Below, one piece after another: positions 53,312-63,600 of a stretch of DNA of 64,000 nt. The stretch is from positions 186,001 through 250,000 of the forward strand of contig JAKSKX010000001.1 in NCBI GenBank assembly GCA_024401535.1, read 5' to 3'. Source of the stretch: Paludibacteraceae bacterium. Its GTDB lineage: Bacteria > Bacteroidota > Bacteroidia > Bacteroidales > Paludibacteraceae. The notes under the pieces are model-generated. The model did no database searches and was not told the origin of the DNA. It saw only the letters and a program-made list of their open reading frames with translations. Within the stretch, counting starts at the first letter, position 1. The number at the start of each line of letters is the position of its first letter. A program made the position numbers and the translations under genes.

Positions 53312-54055
53312 ATGAAGGAAAACGAAATGATATTTGGCATACGTGCCATTATAGAAGCTATACAGTCGGATAAAGAGATTGACAAGATCATTCTCAAAAA
53401 GGATCTACAGAGCGAACTATCGCATGAACTTTTTGAAGTTCTGAGAAACTATCCATTGATTCAGGTGCAGAGGGTTCCGCTCGAGAGAATCAACAGATAT
53501 ACAAGAAAGAACCATCAGGGAGCAATAGCGTTTGTATCCCAGACTAAATATCAAAGAGTTGAGGACCTTGTCCAGAACATTTTCGAGGAAGGCAGGGATC
53601 CTTTCTTTGTGATACTTGACGGTGTCACAGACGTTAGGAATTTCGGTGCTATAGCGCGTACTTGCGAATGTGCCGGAGTTGATGCCATTGTAATTCCTAC
53701 CCGAGGAAGTGTAAGTGTGGGTGCAGATGCCATCAAAACATCAGCAGGCGCCTTGCATACCCTTCCTGTTTGTAAGGAGAAGAATATAGCGCAGACTGTC
53801 AAGTACTTGAGAGCTTGTGGTGTAAAGGTTGTAGCCGCTACAGAAAAGGGCGACAAGCTATATACCAAGACAGAGTTGTCCGGACCTATAGCTATCGTTA
53901 TGGGAGCCGAGGACACAGGTGTGAGTCCTGAAGTTCTGCGAGGTTGTGACGCCTTGGTAAAAATTCCTATTCTTGGCAAGATTTCTAGTTTGAATGTTGG
54001 CGTTGCTGCCGGAGTTATGATTTACGAGGCTGTGCGCCAAAAAGGAGACAAGTAA
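53312..54055 (+). CDS. rlmB: 23S rRNA 2'-O-methyltransferase, RlmB-type
   Basis: SpoU (SPOUT) methyltransferase that methylates a guanosine 2'-OH in 23S rRNA. It is 247 residues. The substrate-binding domain is residues 1-75. The SPOUT motifs are VTDVRNFGAIARTCECAG (about 106), IVMGAEDTGVS (about 196) and ISSLNVGVAAGVMIYE (about 226). The target nucleotide is assigned by family only. It starts a tight run of genes (gaps of 2-20 bases) ending in rsmE and a TetR gene. Confidence 0.9.
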   Translation: MKENEMIFGIRAIIEAIQSDKEIDKIILKKDLQSELSHELFEVLRNYPLIQVQRVPLERINRYTRKNHQGAIAFVSQTKYQRVEDLVQNIFEEGRDPFFVILDGVTDVRNFGAIARTCECAGVDAIVIPTRGSVSVGADAIKTSAGALHTLPVCKEKNIAQTVKYLRACGVKVVAATEKGDKLYTKTELSGPIAIVMGAEDTGVSPEVLRGCDALVKIPILGKISSLNVGVAAGVMIYEAVRQKGDK

Positions 54056-54060
54056 TAGCT

Positions 54061-54738
54061 ATGGAGGTATTATACGAAGATAATCATCTGATTATTGTCA
54101 ATAAGACATGTCGAGAGATTGTGCAAGGAGATAAGACTGGAGACAGGACTCTGCTTGATGAAATAAAAGATTATCTTAAGACAAAGTATAATAAGCCGGG
54201 TAATGTTTTTCTTGGACTTACCCATAGACTTGACCGTCCTACAAGTGGGCTTGTTGTGTTTGCAAAAACTAGCAAGGCTCTGGAGAGAATGAATGCACTT
54301 TTTGCAAATCATGATGTGCGCAAGACATATTGGGCTATAGTCAAAGAAGTTCCGCCAGCAGCAGAAATGCATCTTGAGAACTATTTGAGGAGAAACGAGA
54401 AGCAGAACAAGAGCTATGTGGCCAAAAATAAAGACAAGGACGCCCAACTTGCTATCCTGGACTTTCAGATGATTGCGAGCAGTGACAGGTACCATTTGTT
54501 GAGTGTGAACCTTCATACAGGTCGCCATCATCAGATCAGATGCCAGTTGGCTCATATAGGATGTCCGATAAAGGGGGATTTGAAGTATGGTTTCGCGCGT
54601 TCCAATCCTGATGGAGGCATTTCCCTTCATGCTCGACATATAGAGTTCGAACATCCTGTAACGCACGAAACTGTATCTGTAACAGCTCCTGTTCCTAATG
54701 ACAATCTTTGGAAAGAGTTTGAAAAGAGTGTTGGATAA
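54061..54738 (+). CDS. RluA-family pseudouridine synthase
   Basis: Converts a uridine to pseudouridine in rRNA or tRNA. It is 225 residues, with the catalytic motif THRLDRPTSGLVVFAKT (about 56-72), Asp60 being the nucleophile. HLHTGRHHQIRCQLAHIG (about 157) is the other conserved motif. No S4 domain is visible, so it is a short RluA type. Target unknown. Confidence 0.9.
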   Translation: MEVLYEDNHLIIVNKTCREIVQGDKTGDRTLLDEIKDYLKTKYNKPGNVFLGLTHRLDRPTSGLVVFAKTSKALERMNALFANHDVRKTYWAIVKEVPPAAEMHLENYLRRNEKQNKSYVAKNKDKDAQLAILDFQMIASSDRYHLLSVNLHTGRHHQIRCQLAHIGCPIKGDLKYGFARSNPDGGISLHARHIEFEHPVTHETVSVTAPVPNDNLWKEFEKSVG

Positions 54739-54755
54739 CTGATATTCAATTATAT

Positions 54756-56582
54756 ATGCCAAAGGAATATAGACTTACTGATTTTCTTCCTACTACCAAG
54801 AAGGAAACTGATTTAAGAGGATGGGACGAAGTTGATGTTGTCTTGTTCTCTGGTGATGCGTATGTCGATCACCCTTCCTTTGCAGGAGCTGTAGTAGGCA
54901 GATGCCTGGAGTCGTATGGTTTGAGGGTGGCTTTGGTTCCTCAACCGGATTGGCATGGAGACTATAGGGATTTCAAGAAGTTCGGAAAGCCAAGGATGTT
55001 CTTTGCTGTAAGTTCCGGATGTATGGACTCAATGGTTAACCATTATACAGCAGGACTTAGAAAAAGAAGTGACGATGCATATTCACCTGACGGAAGGGCT
55101 GGTCTTAGGCCAGACCGATGCACTACGGTTTATACAAGGATATTAAAGGAGCTTTATCCTGACGTTCCTGTCGTCATAGGTGGGCTTGAGGCAAGTTTGA
55201 GAAGGTTGACCCATTACGATTATTGGGACGATGTGCTTATGCCAACTATTCTTGCAACTTGTGGTGCCGACTTGCTGATATACGGAATGGGAGAACTTCC
55301 GTTAAAGGAGATATCAGAGAGATGCCTTAAAGGAGAAAGCATCTTTGATATGCATGATGTTCCACAGACATCCTATATAATCGAAGGAGACGAAATACCT
55401 GATTACAAGGGAGAATCGTTTGAATTGTACCCGCATGCAGAATGTGTCAAGGACAAGATGAAGCAGGCGAAGAATTTCCGAGTAATCGAAGAGGAAAGCA
55501 ATAAAATGGAAGCACAGCGATTGATTCAGCGAATTGACAAGAATCACGTCACTGTGGTAAATCCTCCGTATCCGGTTATGGAAAGCAAAGACCTTGACAG
55601 GTCATTTGATTTGCCTTATACCAGACTCCCCCACCCAAAATACAAAGGCAAGAGAATTCCTGCCTATGACATGATCAAGTTCAGTATAAACATCCACAGA
55701 GGTTGCTTTGGCGGTTGTTCTTTTTGTGCCATCAGCGCCCATCAAGGCAAGCATATTACTTCCAGAAGCAAGGAAAGTATTATGCGCGAGGTAAAGGAAG
55801 TTTGCAACCATCCTGAATTCAAGGGCTATCTATCGGATTTGGGAGGTCCAAGTGCCAATATGTACGAAATGAGGGGACGTAATCAGGAACTGTGTAAAAA
55901 GTGCAAAAGACCTAGTTGCGCTTTCCCAAAAGTGTGTCCTAATATGAATACGGACCATTCTTCGCTTATTGCTTTGTACAAGGAGGTGGACAAGTTGAAG
56001 GAGATAAAAAAGTCATTTATTGGCAGCGGAGTACGCTATGACCTGCTTCTTCACGAGGACAAGGATCCTAAGGCAAATGAAAGTCATAGAATTTATACAG
56101 AAGAGTTGATAACTAATCATGTAAGTGGTCGTTTGAAAGTCGCACCTGAACACACAGAGGATGGTGTTCTTTGTCTTATAAGAAAGCCAAGTTTTTCTTT
56201 GTTCGAGAAATTCAAGAAGGAATTTGACAGAGTCTGCGGTAAGGCAGGCCTAAGGCAGCAGATAATTCCATATTTTATCAGTTCGCATCCTGGTTGCCAT
56301 CGTGTTGATATGGCCATGCTAGCGGCTCGTACAAAAGCCATGGGATTTAATTTGGAGCAAGTTCAGGATTTTACACCAACTCCTATGACCTTTGCCACAG
56401 AGATGTACTATACTGGAATAAATCCATATACTTTGGAAAAAGTATATACGCCTAGGACCAAGAAGGATAAAGAGGATCAAAAGAAGTTCTTCTTCTGGTA
56501 CAAAAAGGAGTATAAACAAGAGATAATAAGAGATTTAAAGAGCTTGGGAAGAGCTGATATAATTAAAAAGCTATTCGGATAA
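54756..56582 (+). CDS. YgiQ-family radical SAM protein
   Basis: A 608-residue radical SAM enzyme of unknown chemistry. The cluster-binding motif is CFGGCSFC (C-x3-C-x2-C, about 323-330) in the middle of the protein. Before it lies a B12-binding-like N-terminal domain (VDVVLFSGDAYVDHPSFAGA, about 26-45). The C-terminal DUF3362-type region contains VYTPRTKKDKEDQK. Length and layout match YgiQ proteins. It is followed after 2 bases by the phosphoesterase. Confidence 0.92.
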   Translation: MPKEYRLTDFLPTTKKETDLRGWDEVDVVLFSGDAYVDHPSFAGAVVGRCLESYGLRVALVPQPDWHGDYRDFKKFGKPRMFFAVSSGCMDSMVNHYTAGLRKRSDDAYSPDGRAGLRPDRCTTVYTRILKELYPDVPVVIGGLEASLRRLTHYDYWDDVLMPTILATCGADLLIYGMGELPLKEISERCLKGESIFDMHDVPQTSYIIEGDEIPDYKGESFELYPHAECVKDKMKQAKNFRVIEEESNKMEAQRLIQRIDKNHVTVVNPPYPVMESKDLDRSFDLPYTRLPHPKYKGKRIPAYDMIKFSINIHRGCFGGCSFCAISAHQGKHITSRSKESIMREVKEVCNHPEFKGYLSDLGGPSANMYEMRGRNQELCKKCKRPSCAFPKVCPNMNTDHSSLIALYKEVDKLKEIKKSFIGSGVRYDLLLHEDKDPKANESHRIYTEELITNHVSGRLKVAPEHTEDGVLCLIRKPSFSLFEKFKKEFDRVCGKAGLRQQIIPYFISSHPGCHRVDMAMLAARTKAMGFNLEQVQDFTPTPMTFATEMYYTGINPYTLEKVYTPRTKKDKEDQKKFFFWYKKEYKQEIIRDLKSLGRADIIKKLFG

Positions 56583-56584
56583 GT

Positions 56585-57739
56585 ATGCATTCAGTTGTGT
56601 TTATAGTAATAAGTCTGATTTTGATATTGATTGAAGTCTTTTTCTATAAGAGACTTAAACCAAAGATTTCAAAGGTAAAGAGTGGAGCCATAGAAAATTT
56701 TATTATAAGACTGATTTGTACTCAATGGTTGGTCTTGTTTGCTATGTTGGTCAGTGTATTCAGGTTTTTTCATAGTACTGACATCAACACACAATATCAC
56801 GCGCAGGTGATAGCAGGAGTTATACTGGCTATGCTTTTGTCAAAGATCATTTTCATTCTATTTGATCTTTTTGCCAAGAGATGGTCCTGGATACCTGCTG
56901 TGATAGTGTTCTTTTCATTTATCTATGGCATGGTGTTCGGTCGATTCAACTTCGAGAAGAAGGAATATACAGTAGAGCTAAACAAGGAAGCATTCAAAGA
57001 CTATAAAATAATCCATCTAACAGATTTCCATAGTGTTAGTTTGCGTTCAGCTAGTATGAAACGTCACATGGCTCTTGCAGATATGATTAATTCAGAAGAT
57101 GCTGATTTGATAGTGTTTACAGGTGATATTGTTACACTTACATCTGCAGAACTGGATGATTTTGTATGTTTCTTTTCAAATCTAAAATCTAAGGATGGTA
57201 AATTAGCCATTCTCGGCAATCACGATTACGGAGACTATTATAAGTGGAATTCTAAGCAAGAAAGGGATGCCAACCTTGAGTCATTGAAACAGAAAATCAA
57301 GAAATGCGGTTTTAATCTTTTGTGTAACGAGAATGTAAAGATATATAGGGGTGGAGACTCCCTTTGTGTTGTTGGAATAGAGAATTGGGGCCGTCCCCCT
57401 TTTCCTCAGTATTCTGATATAAAGACTGCCGAAGCTGGTATTTCCCAAGATGAGCCTGCAATACTACTATCCCATGATCCCGACTATTGGCAGTACCAGT
57501 TGGGAAAGGATTCAGACCATAACTACCCTCTTACTCTATCTGGTCATACACATGCCATGCAGATAGGTGTTCAGTATGGAGACAGGGGATTTTCCCCATC
57601 GTCATGGAAGTTTGATTGCTGGTTCGGTGAGTACAAGAATGGCAAACAGACTTTGATAGTCAGTAAAGGTGTCGGAGGTTCCGGAATCCCATTCAGATTG
57701 GGAATGTCTCCGGAATATGGTGTTATTCGTATAAAATAA
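56585..57739 (+). CDS. Membrane-anchored metallophosphoesterase
   Basis: A 384-residue protein with four hydrophobic helices in the first 125 residues and a calcineurin-like phosphoesterase domain from about 140. Metal ligands are visible: LTDFHS (about 142), FTGDIV (about 178), GNHDYG (about 212) and SGHTHAMQIG (about 319). It resembles the YkuE/YaeI group, which hydrolyses UDP-diacylglucosamine-type lipids in some species; the substrate here is not known. Confidence 0.88.
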   Translation: MHSVVFIVISLILILIEVFFYKRLKPKISKVKSGAIENFIIRLICTQWLVLFAMLVSVFRFFHSTDINTQYHAQVIAGVILAMLLSKIIFILFDLFAKRWSWIPAVIVFFSFIYGMVFGRFNFEKKEYTVELNKEAFKDYKIIHLTDFHSVSLRSASMKRHMALADMINSEDADLIVFTGDIVTLTSAELDDFVCFFSNLKSKDGKLAILGNHDYGDYYKWNSKQERDANLESLKQKIKKCGFNLLCNENVKIYRGGDSLCVVGIENWGRPPFPQYSDIKTAEAGISQDEPAILLSHDPDYWQYQLGKDSDHNYPLTLSGHTHAMQIGVQYGDRGFSPSSWKFDCWFGEYKNGKQTLIVSKGVGGSGIPFRLGMSPEYGVIRIK

Positions 57740-57751
57740 AACTTAGAAATA

Positions 57752-58300
57752 ATGGATGCAAGTCAATATATTGACCAGTATGAACAAAAACTGCATGAAT
57801 ATCTATGGAAGTCATTGCAGAGTAAGGATCTAGTTGATTCCATGGAGCCGGATGTCACAGATTTCGAGTCTGTCTGGCAGCAGGTTTGCACTTCCTACAT
57901 TCCTGATGGAGTTCGTGAATTTGAAGGCTATCCAACTGTTTCGGTTGGTTGGATGATGTATGTGGGAATGGCTTTGGCTTCACTATGGGACAAAGACTGG
58001 GAAAATACATTGAAGCAGCCTGATATATATACAGCATTGAGGGACACGAGAGGTTATGACCTCATGGATGAGTATATCAGTGAAATAATTCTTGGTTTAA
58101 ATTCAGAGGAAAGCAAGCAGCTTGCAAAAATCTTGGGAGAGTGTTCGCAGTCTGCTGTTCATTCATTGCAGAGGGAACAGTTCGAAGCTGGCAGTCCGCT
58201 TGCCTTTCATGCCTATGTTCGTACACTTCACCAGATGTACCTAATAGGAGTATCAGTGCAGCTGTTCAAAATGGGTTACAGAATGAAAAAAATGGAGTAA
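57752..58300 (+). CDS. Hypothetical protein conserved in Bacteroidota
   Basis: A 182-residue helical protein without a signal peptide. The middle (FEGYPTVSVGWMMYVGMALASLWD) is Gly/Trp-rich and could be membrane-associated. I know no function. It follows the phosphoesterase by 12 bases and is followed by a membrane protein. Confidence 0.6.
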   Translation: MDASQYIDQYEQKLHEYLWKSLQSKDLVDSMEPDVTDFESVWQQVCTSYIPDGVREFEGYPTVSVGWMMYVGMALASLWDKDWENTLKQPDIYTALRDTRGYDLMDEYISEIILGLNSEESKQLAKILGECSQSAVHSLQREQFEAGSPLAFHAYVRTLHQMYLIGVSVQLFKMGYRMKKME

Positions 58301-58312
58301 TACCTTGTGGTT

Positions 58313-58777
58313 ATGATGTTCGGTATCATATTAGCTTTTATAGTCTGTATAGGAACTGGATTTTTGTGTGCTTATGCAAACAGAGTCATGTTTCTTGTAA
58401 CTGACAAGAATGAGCGTCAGTTTCCTTGTTTGGGAATTGTCACGTTGTTTATATCTTTATTCGTGAATATTTTTTTTATGGTTCTTGCTGATTACCAGTA
58501 TTCAAAATTCATGAGTTGGATATTGCAGCGATTTGTTCTGCCTGCAATTTATTTGGTGTTGTTCAAGACATTCTTCATTACATCTTTTACATTCCTTTCA
58601 GTTATGCTTCTTAACTTTTTCTTGTACAAGAAGGTCAAGTGGTTCAATACGGTGAAGATGAGAAAGTATGAATTGCTGCTTACGGTTACAATATATACAT
58701 TGTCCTATGGTATTTCAGGAGAGTATCTGTTCAAACCTTTGGTCAGGTATTTAGTAAGAACGTATATCAAATACTAA
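58313..58777 (+). CDS. Small integral membrane protein
   Basis: A 154-residue protein from the ATG at 58313 (a GTG two codons upstream is the alternative). About four hydrophobic helices are seen (about 1-22, 38-62, 74-105, 120-138). Function unknown. Its stop overlaps the next ATG (TAATG), showing translational coupling. Confidence 0.6.
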   Translation: MMFGIILAFIVCIGTGFLCAYANRVMFLVTDKNERQFPCLGIVTLFISLFVNIFFMVLADYQYSKFMSWILQRFVLPAIYLVLFKTFFITSFTFLSVMLLNFFLYKKVKWFNTVKMRKYELLLTVTIYTLSYGISGEYLFKPLVRYLVRTYIKY

Positions 58778-59088
58778 TGAGGAAAGCATTTACATTTATC
58801 TTGCCATTTATTGTCAGTGTTTCCATCTATTCAAGGGATATTTCGATACATGGAATGGCAGTAGATTCGGTTGGAAATCCTTTGGCATATACAGATATCT
58901 TGCTGAAAGGTTCAAATCTGAAGATAATGTCTGACGCTGCTGGAAAGTTCGATGTCAAGGTTACCCCGTTACAGAGAATAACATTTCTATGGTGTAACTA
59001 TAAGCCTGTTCGCACTCGTATAATGCGCTCTAAGGAAGTTAAGGTTATAATGTCGGTAAATAAATCATCAATAATAAAAATTAAATAA
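58777..59088 (+). CDS. Secreted carboxypeptidase-regulatory-like (beta-sandwich) domain protein
   Basis: A 103-residue protein with a signal peptide (RKAFTFILPFIVSVSIYS). The rest resembles the CarboxypepD_reg-like fold found at the N-terminus of SusC proteins (AVDSVGNPLAYTDILLKGSN and DAAGKFDVKV). Here the domain is free-standing. It overlaps the upstream gene by one base and is followed by rsmE after 2 bases. Confidence 0.7.
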   Translation: MRKAFTFILPFIVSVSIYSRDISIHGMAVDSVGNPLAYTDILLKGSNLKIMSDAAGKFDVKVTPLQRITFLWCNYKPVRTRIMRSKEVKVIMSVNKSSIIKIK

Positions 59089-59090
59089 AT

Positions 59091-59801
59091 ATGGCTATTT
59101 TTTATGCTCCAGATATACTCGAAACCGGTACATTGAACGAAGAGGAAAGCAATCATTGTGTTAAGGTTCTAAGGATGAAGGCCGGAGATGATTTGGAAAT
59201 TGTTGATGGTATAGGCAACTATTATAAAGCTAAGATTTCTAATCCACATCACAAGAAATGTGCGGTTGACATCCTAGAGACCATATCAGAATATAGTAAA
59301 AGAAACTATAAGGTTCATCTCGCTATTGCTCCAACCAAGAATATTGACCGTTTGGAATGGTTTGCGGAAAAGGCTACAGAAATCGGTGTGGACGAAATTT
59401 CAATATTGATCTGTGACCATTCTGAACGAAAGGTTGTAAAGAATGACCGTCTTGAAAAGATATTGGTTTCTGCAATGAAACAAAGTAAGAAAGCATATCT
59501 CCCTAGGCTAAACGAACAGGTTTCGTTCACTAATTTCATGAAACAGGACTTCGGAAATTCTAGGCTTTTTATATGTCATTGCATTGATCAGGACAAGAAA
59601 ATACTTTCTCATGAGTATCATTCTAAGCAGGACGCTGTAATCCTTATAGGACCGGAAGGTGACTTTAGCGAAGATGAGGTAGAAAAAGCCATAAATAAAG
59701 GCTTCGTCCCGGTATCACTAGGAGAATCAAGATTGCGTACAGAAACTGCAGGAGTGGCTGCTGTACATACAATTTCTGTAATTAACGAACTTAATATATA
59801 G
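59091..59801 (+). CDS. rsmE: 16S rRNA (uracil-1498-N3)-methyltransferase
   Basis: Methylates U1498 of 16S rRNA. It is a 236-residue SPOUT protein. Visible features are APTKNIDRLEWFAEKATEIG (about 82), LIGPEGDFSEDEVEKA (about 184) and SLGESRLRTETAGVAAVHTI (about 206), all typical of RsmE. It lies within the RNA-modification gene run. Confidence 0.93.
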   Translation: MAIFYAPDILETGTLNEEESNHCVKVLRMKAGDDLEIVDGIGNYYKAKISNPHHKKCAVDILETISEYSKRNYKVHLAIAPTKNIDRLEWFAEKATEIGVDEISILICDHSERKVVKNDRLEKILVSAMKQSKKAYLPRLNEQVSFTNFMKQDFGNSRLFICHCIDQDKKILSHEYHSKQDAVILIGPEGDFSEDEVEKAINKGFVPVSLGESRLRTETAGVAAVHTISVINELNI

Positions 59802-59805
59802 CATT

Positions 59806-60387
59806 ATGGTTATAAAAACTAAGGATGTTCTTATAGATGTGGCTCGCTCTTTGTTCGCAACAAAGGGATTTGCCAATACGTCTATGAACGATATAGCTAA
59901 TGCTTCAAACAAAGGTAGAAGAACACTATACACTTACTTCAAAAGCAAGGAGGATGTCTTCTATGCTGTCATTCAGATGGAGACTATGACAATTCGTGAA
60001 CGCTTGAAACTTGTGACAATGGAGAAGAAACCGCCTATCGACAAGCTCATGAATTATGTATTTGTAAGACTTAAGGAAGTTAGAGAGGTGGTTATAAGAA
60101 ACGGTGGTTTGGAAGCTGAGTTTTTTCAGAACCAGAACCTTGTGGAACGTGTACGCCACAGACTTGACTTTGCAGAGAGAAACTATTTGAAACAGATACT
60201 TGAGGAGGGTAAGGCCGATGGTTCTATGGTTGTGGGTGATACTACCCTTGCCGCACTGATTATCCATAGTGCACTCAAGGGAATGGAGCTACCCTATGTT
60301 CGTGGTGAGCTTGCTATTTCGCTTAATGCAAACAAGAAGGAGATTTATGACTTCCTTTGCAATGGTTTTTCTATTAGAAAGCAATAG
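59806..60387 (+). CDS. TetR-family transcriptional regulator
   Basis: A 193-residue regulator. The HTH covers residues 10-55 (ARSLFATKGFANTSMNDIAN and GRRTLYTYFKSKEDVFYAVI). The C-terminal region is the variable ligand-binding domain. It ends the gene run; no efflux or metabolic gene lies beside it, so its target is unknown. Confidence 0.9.
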   Translation: MVIKTKDVLIDVARSLFATKGFANTSMNDIANASNKGRRTLYTYFKSKEDVFYAVIQMETMTIRERLKLVTMEKKPPIDKLMNYVFVRLKEVREVVIRNGGLEAEFFQNQNLVERVRHRLDFAERNYLKQILEEGKADGSMVVGDTTLAALIIHSALKGMELPYVRGELAISLNANKKEIYDFLCNGFSIRKQ

Positions 60388-60517
60388 TGTGTTGTATTTT
60401 CAGAATCTTCTGCTTGTATTTTTTGATCATAGACATATCATTTGACTATAAACAAATGTAATTTTTGTTGTGATTTGGAATTATGATTGATATACGCATA
60501 TATCTTCTTTCATGAAG

Positions 60518-60573
60518 TATATCTAAAGGAAAAGGACATTAGAGATTTCTAATGTCCTTTTCCTTTAGATATA
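60518..60573. terminator. 26-bp perfect hairpin between tetR-family gene and metH
   Basis: 60518-60543 is fully complementary to 60548-60573 with a 4-base loop. It lies between convergent genes and probably serves both, although the flanking T-runs are weak. The stem is unusually long for a terminator. The rest of 60388-60689 holds no gene. Confidence 0.6.
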
Positions 60574-60689
60574 ATTTCAAAAAGCGAAAATCCTTTTTGA
60601 CAGTATGCTATTGAAATCGAAATGTTTCAGATGAATATATTTTACATCAAACTGATAAATGCAGGATGTTGACGCAATACCAATTCATT

Positions 60690-63600
60690 TTATATATAAA
60701 AATACTCAGATTCTTCGTTTGCTATGTATATACCGCTAACCGAGGCTTGCGGGTACATTGCTCCGTTTTCTGTAAGAGTGATACCAATCTTAGAGAAATC
60801 AATAAGCTTGGCAAGGTTGAACATCTCCTTCTGGCTTGGTAAAGATGGATAGCCGATGGCTGGACGTATTCCCTTGTAGTGAGCTTTGAACATCTCTTTG
60901 ATTGAAAGATCCTCGTCCTTGGCATATCCCCAAAGTTCCTTTCTTACTTTTTCGTGGACAAATTCGGATGAAGCTTCTGCCAGACGATCTGCTATACTTT
61001 GTAGAAGAAGGGCCTTGTACTGGTCATTGTTTGCTTTCAATTCCTCTATCTCCTTTATAAAGCTTTCGGAAATTGTTATGGCAAATACACCGATGTGATC
61101 ATTTTGGGGACTTGGTGCTACGAAATCGCATAATGAGATAGCTTCACATTTGTCATTCAGTTTCTGTTGGCGAGGAGTGTTTATGCATACTACTCCGTTG
61201 CTGCCAACTGCATTTATGCCAGACTCTGTTCCGTTTGCCTCGTGGAAAGAAACTATTGCACGCATAGTGTGCCTGTCCTTTATTGTTTCTAGTACCTGCA
61301 AGGCATCATTATAGACATCTTCTGCCTCTGGTGTACCTTGTTTAACGCCCCATAAGTGATAGAAATATATCCAGTTTATATATGGAATAATGTCGCATAT
61401 ATTTATATTGTCAATCACACGTTCCCCTAAATAAGAAGGTGCGCAAGGAGTTGTCCTATTAAAGTCAATTTTCTTTCTGTGCTCTATTAGGGTTTCGTTG
61501 TTTGTCTCTGTAACCTGTTTCTTTTCCAATTGTTGTCTGAGCTGTTCTTGTTCGAACTTCAGGCACGCAATGGTATGGTTGCGCTCAGAACTCATTAGCT
61601 GGCTGGCAATCACTGGATTTTGTGCCGCATCATGTACCCAGAAAACAGGGCCATCGTATTCTGGAGCAATTTTTGCAGCTGTATGTATTGCCGATGTTGT
61701 GGCTCCTCCTATAAAGATAGGTTTGTTTACACCTGCTTTTTTCAATGCAGCCGCTGTTATTCGCATCTCTTCAAGTGAAGGCGTGATAAGTCCGCTTAGT
61801 CCGATGAAATCAACATTTTTTTTGATAGCAGTTTCAACTATAGTTTCTGCTGGGACCATAACGCCCAAGTCAATGACATTGAATCCATTACAACTCAACA
61901 CTACACCTGCTATGTTTTTGCCAATATCATGTACGTCACCCTTTACTGTTGCGAAGAGATATTTAGGAAGGTCGTTGTTCTGTGTGCTACCCTGCTCTTG
62001 CGGAGGCATAAGAATGTTTACGGCCTCTTTCATGGTTCGTGCTGTTTTAACAACTTGAGGAAGGAACATTTTTCCTGCGGCAAAGAGATCTCCAACTTTC
62101 TGCATACCGTCCATTAGTGGTCCTTCGACAATGGCTGCGACTGATGGGTATTTTTCTTTGGCCTCTGCCAGCATTTGTTCTAGTCCGGCAGATTCTCCAA
62201 GTCTTAAAGCTTCTGCGATCTTTTCCTCTACACTCAGTTCAACTTTAGGAGTGTTATCCTGTTTTTTGTCCTCCTTCTTGCTTTCAACAGACTGTGCTAC
62301 TGTTAGAAGTTGTTCAACGGCATCTTCACTGCGGTTGAATATCAAGTCTTCAATAGCGTGTCTTAGTTCGCTTGGAATATCTTCGTAATTAATTTTTGTC
62401 GAAGGGTTGACAATACCCATATCCATTCCGACCATTTGGGCATGGTGTAAGAATACCGAGTGGATAGTCTCTCTCAAATAGTTGTTTCCACGGAATGCGA
62501 ATGACAAGTTACTTACACCACCGCTGACTTTAGCGTGAGGCAGATTGTTATGTATCCATTCTGTAGCACGTATAAAGTCTATTCCGTATAGTGCGTGTTC
62601 CGCAATACCAGTACCTATAGTAAGGATATTGGGGTCGAAAATAATATCCTCCGGAGGGAAATTCAGTTTAGTTGTAAGCAGATCGTATGCACGCTTGCAA
62701 ATGCTGATTTTTGAATCGTACGTAGTTGCCTGTCCGTTCTCGTCAAAAGCCATTACAACCAAAGCGGCTCCACTTTTTCTGATTTTTTCTGCTTTTTCCA
62801 GGAATATGGCTTCTCCTTCCTTTAGAGATAGAGAGTTTACTATACATTTTCCTTGGCAATTCTTTAGGGCGCTCTCTATTACATTGAATCGAGAGGAGTC
62901 TATCATCCAAGGCAGACGAGCTATTTCGGGATCAGATGCCATGAGTCTTAGGAATGTGACCATCTCAGCTTCTGCATCGAGCATACCGTCATCCATGTTG
63001 ACATCAATAATGTGAGCTCCGTCTCTGACTTGCTTGCGTGCAATCGAAAGAGCCTCGTCATAGTTTTTCTCGCTGATAAGCCTTAGGAACTTTTTACTTC
63101 CGGCCACGTTGCATCGCTCTCCTACGTTCATGAACTTTCCCGGTTCAGGAGTAAAGGTGTCCAGACCAGCAAGCCATTGGTCGTTATTTTTATCAGTTGG
63201 CAAAACAGGTGCGTAGTTCTGTACCAGCTGGTTAATTTTGCTGATATGCTCCGGCGAACTACCGCAACATCCACCAATAATGTTAACAAGTCCTTTTTCA
63301 AGAAATTCTTTGACGGCTTCTGCCATAAGTTCTGGAGACTCGGAGTAATTTCCGTCAACATCAGGAAATCCTGCATTGGGATGTGCACTGACATAACACG
63401 GAACTGTTTCTTTAATCTTTTCAAGAAACGGCTGCATGTCTCTGGCTCCAAAGGAACAGTTAAGACCAATGCTGATAACAATATCATTGATATAGTGTTT
63501 TACTGACAGAATAAAGGCTTCAATAGTTTGTCCGCTTAGCATTCTGCCTGCCGCATCCGCAATAGTAACACTAAGCATTACTGGAATCTTTTTCCCTAAT

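Noticed and set aside
54070-54762. 230-codon open frame antisense to the pseudouridine synthase
   Set aside because: Shadow frame; the plus-strand gene has the full HRLDRPTSG signature and tight operon spacing.
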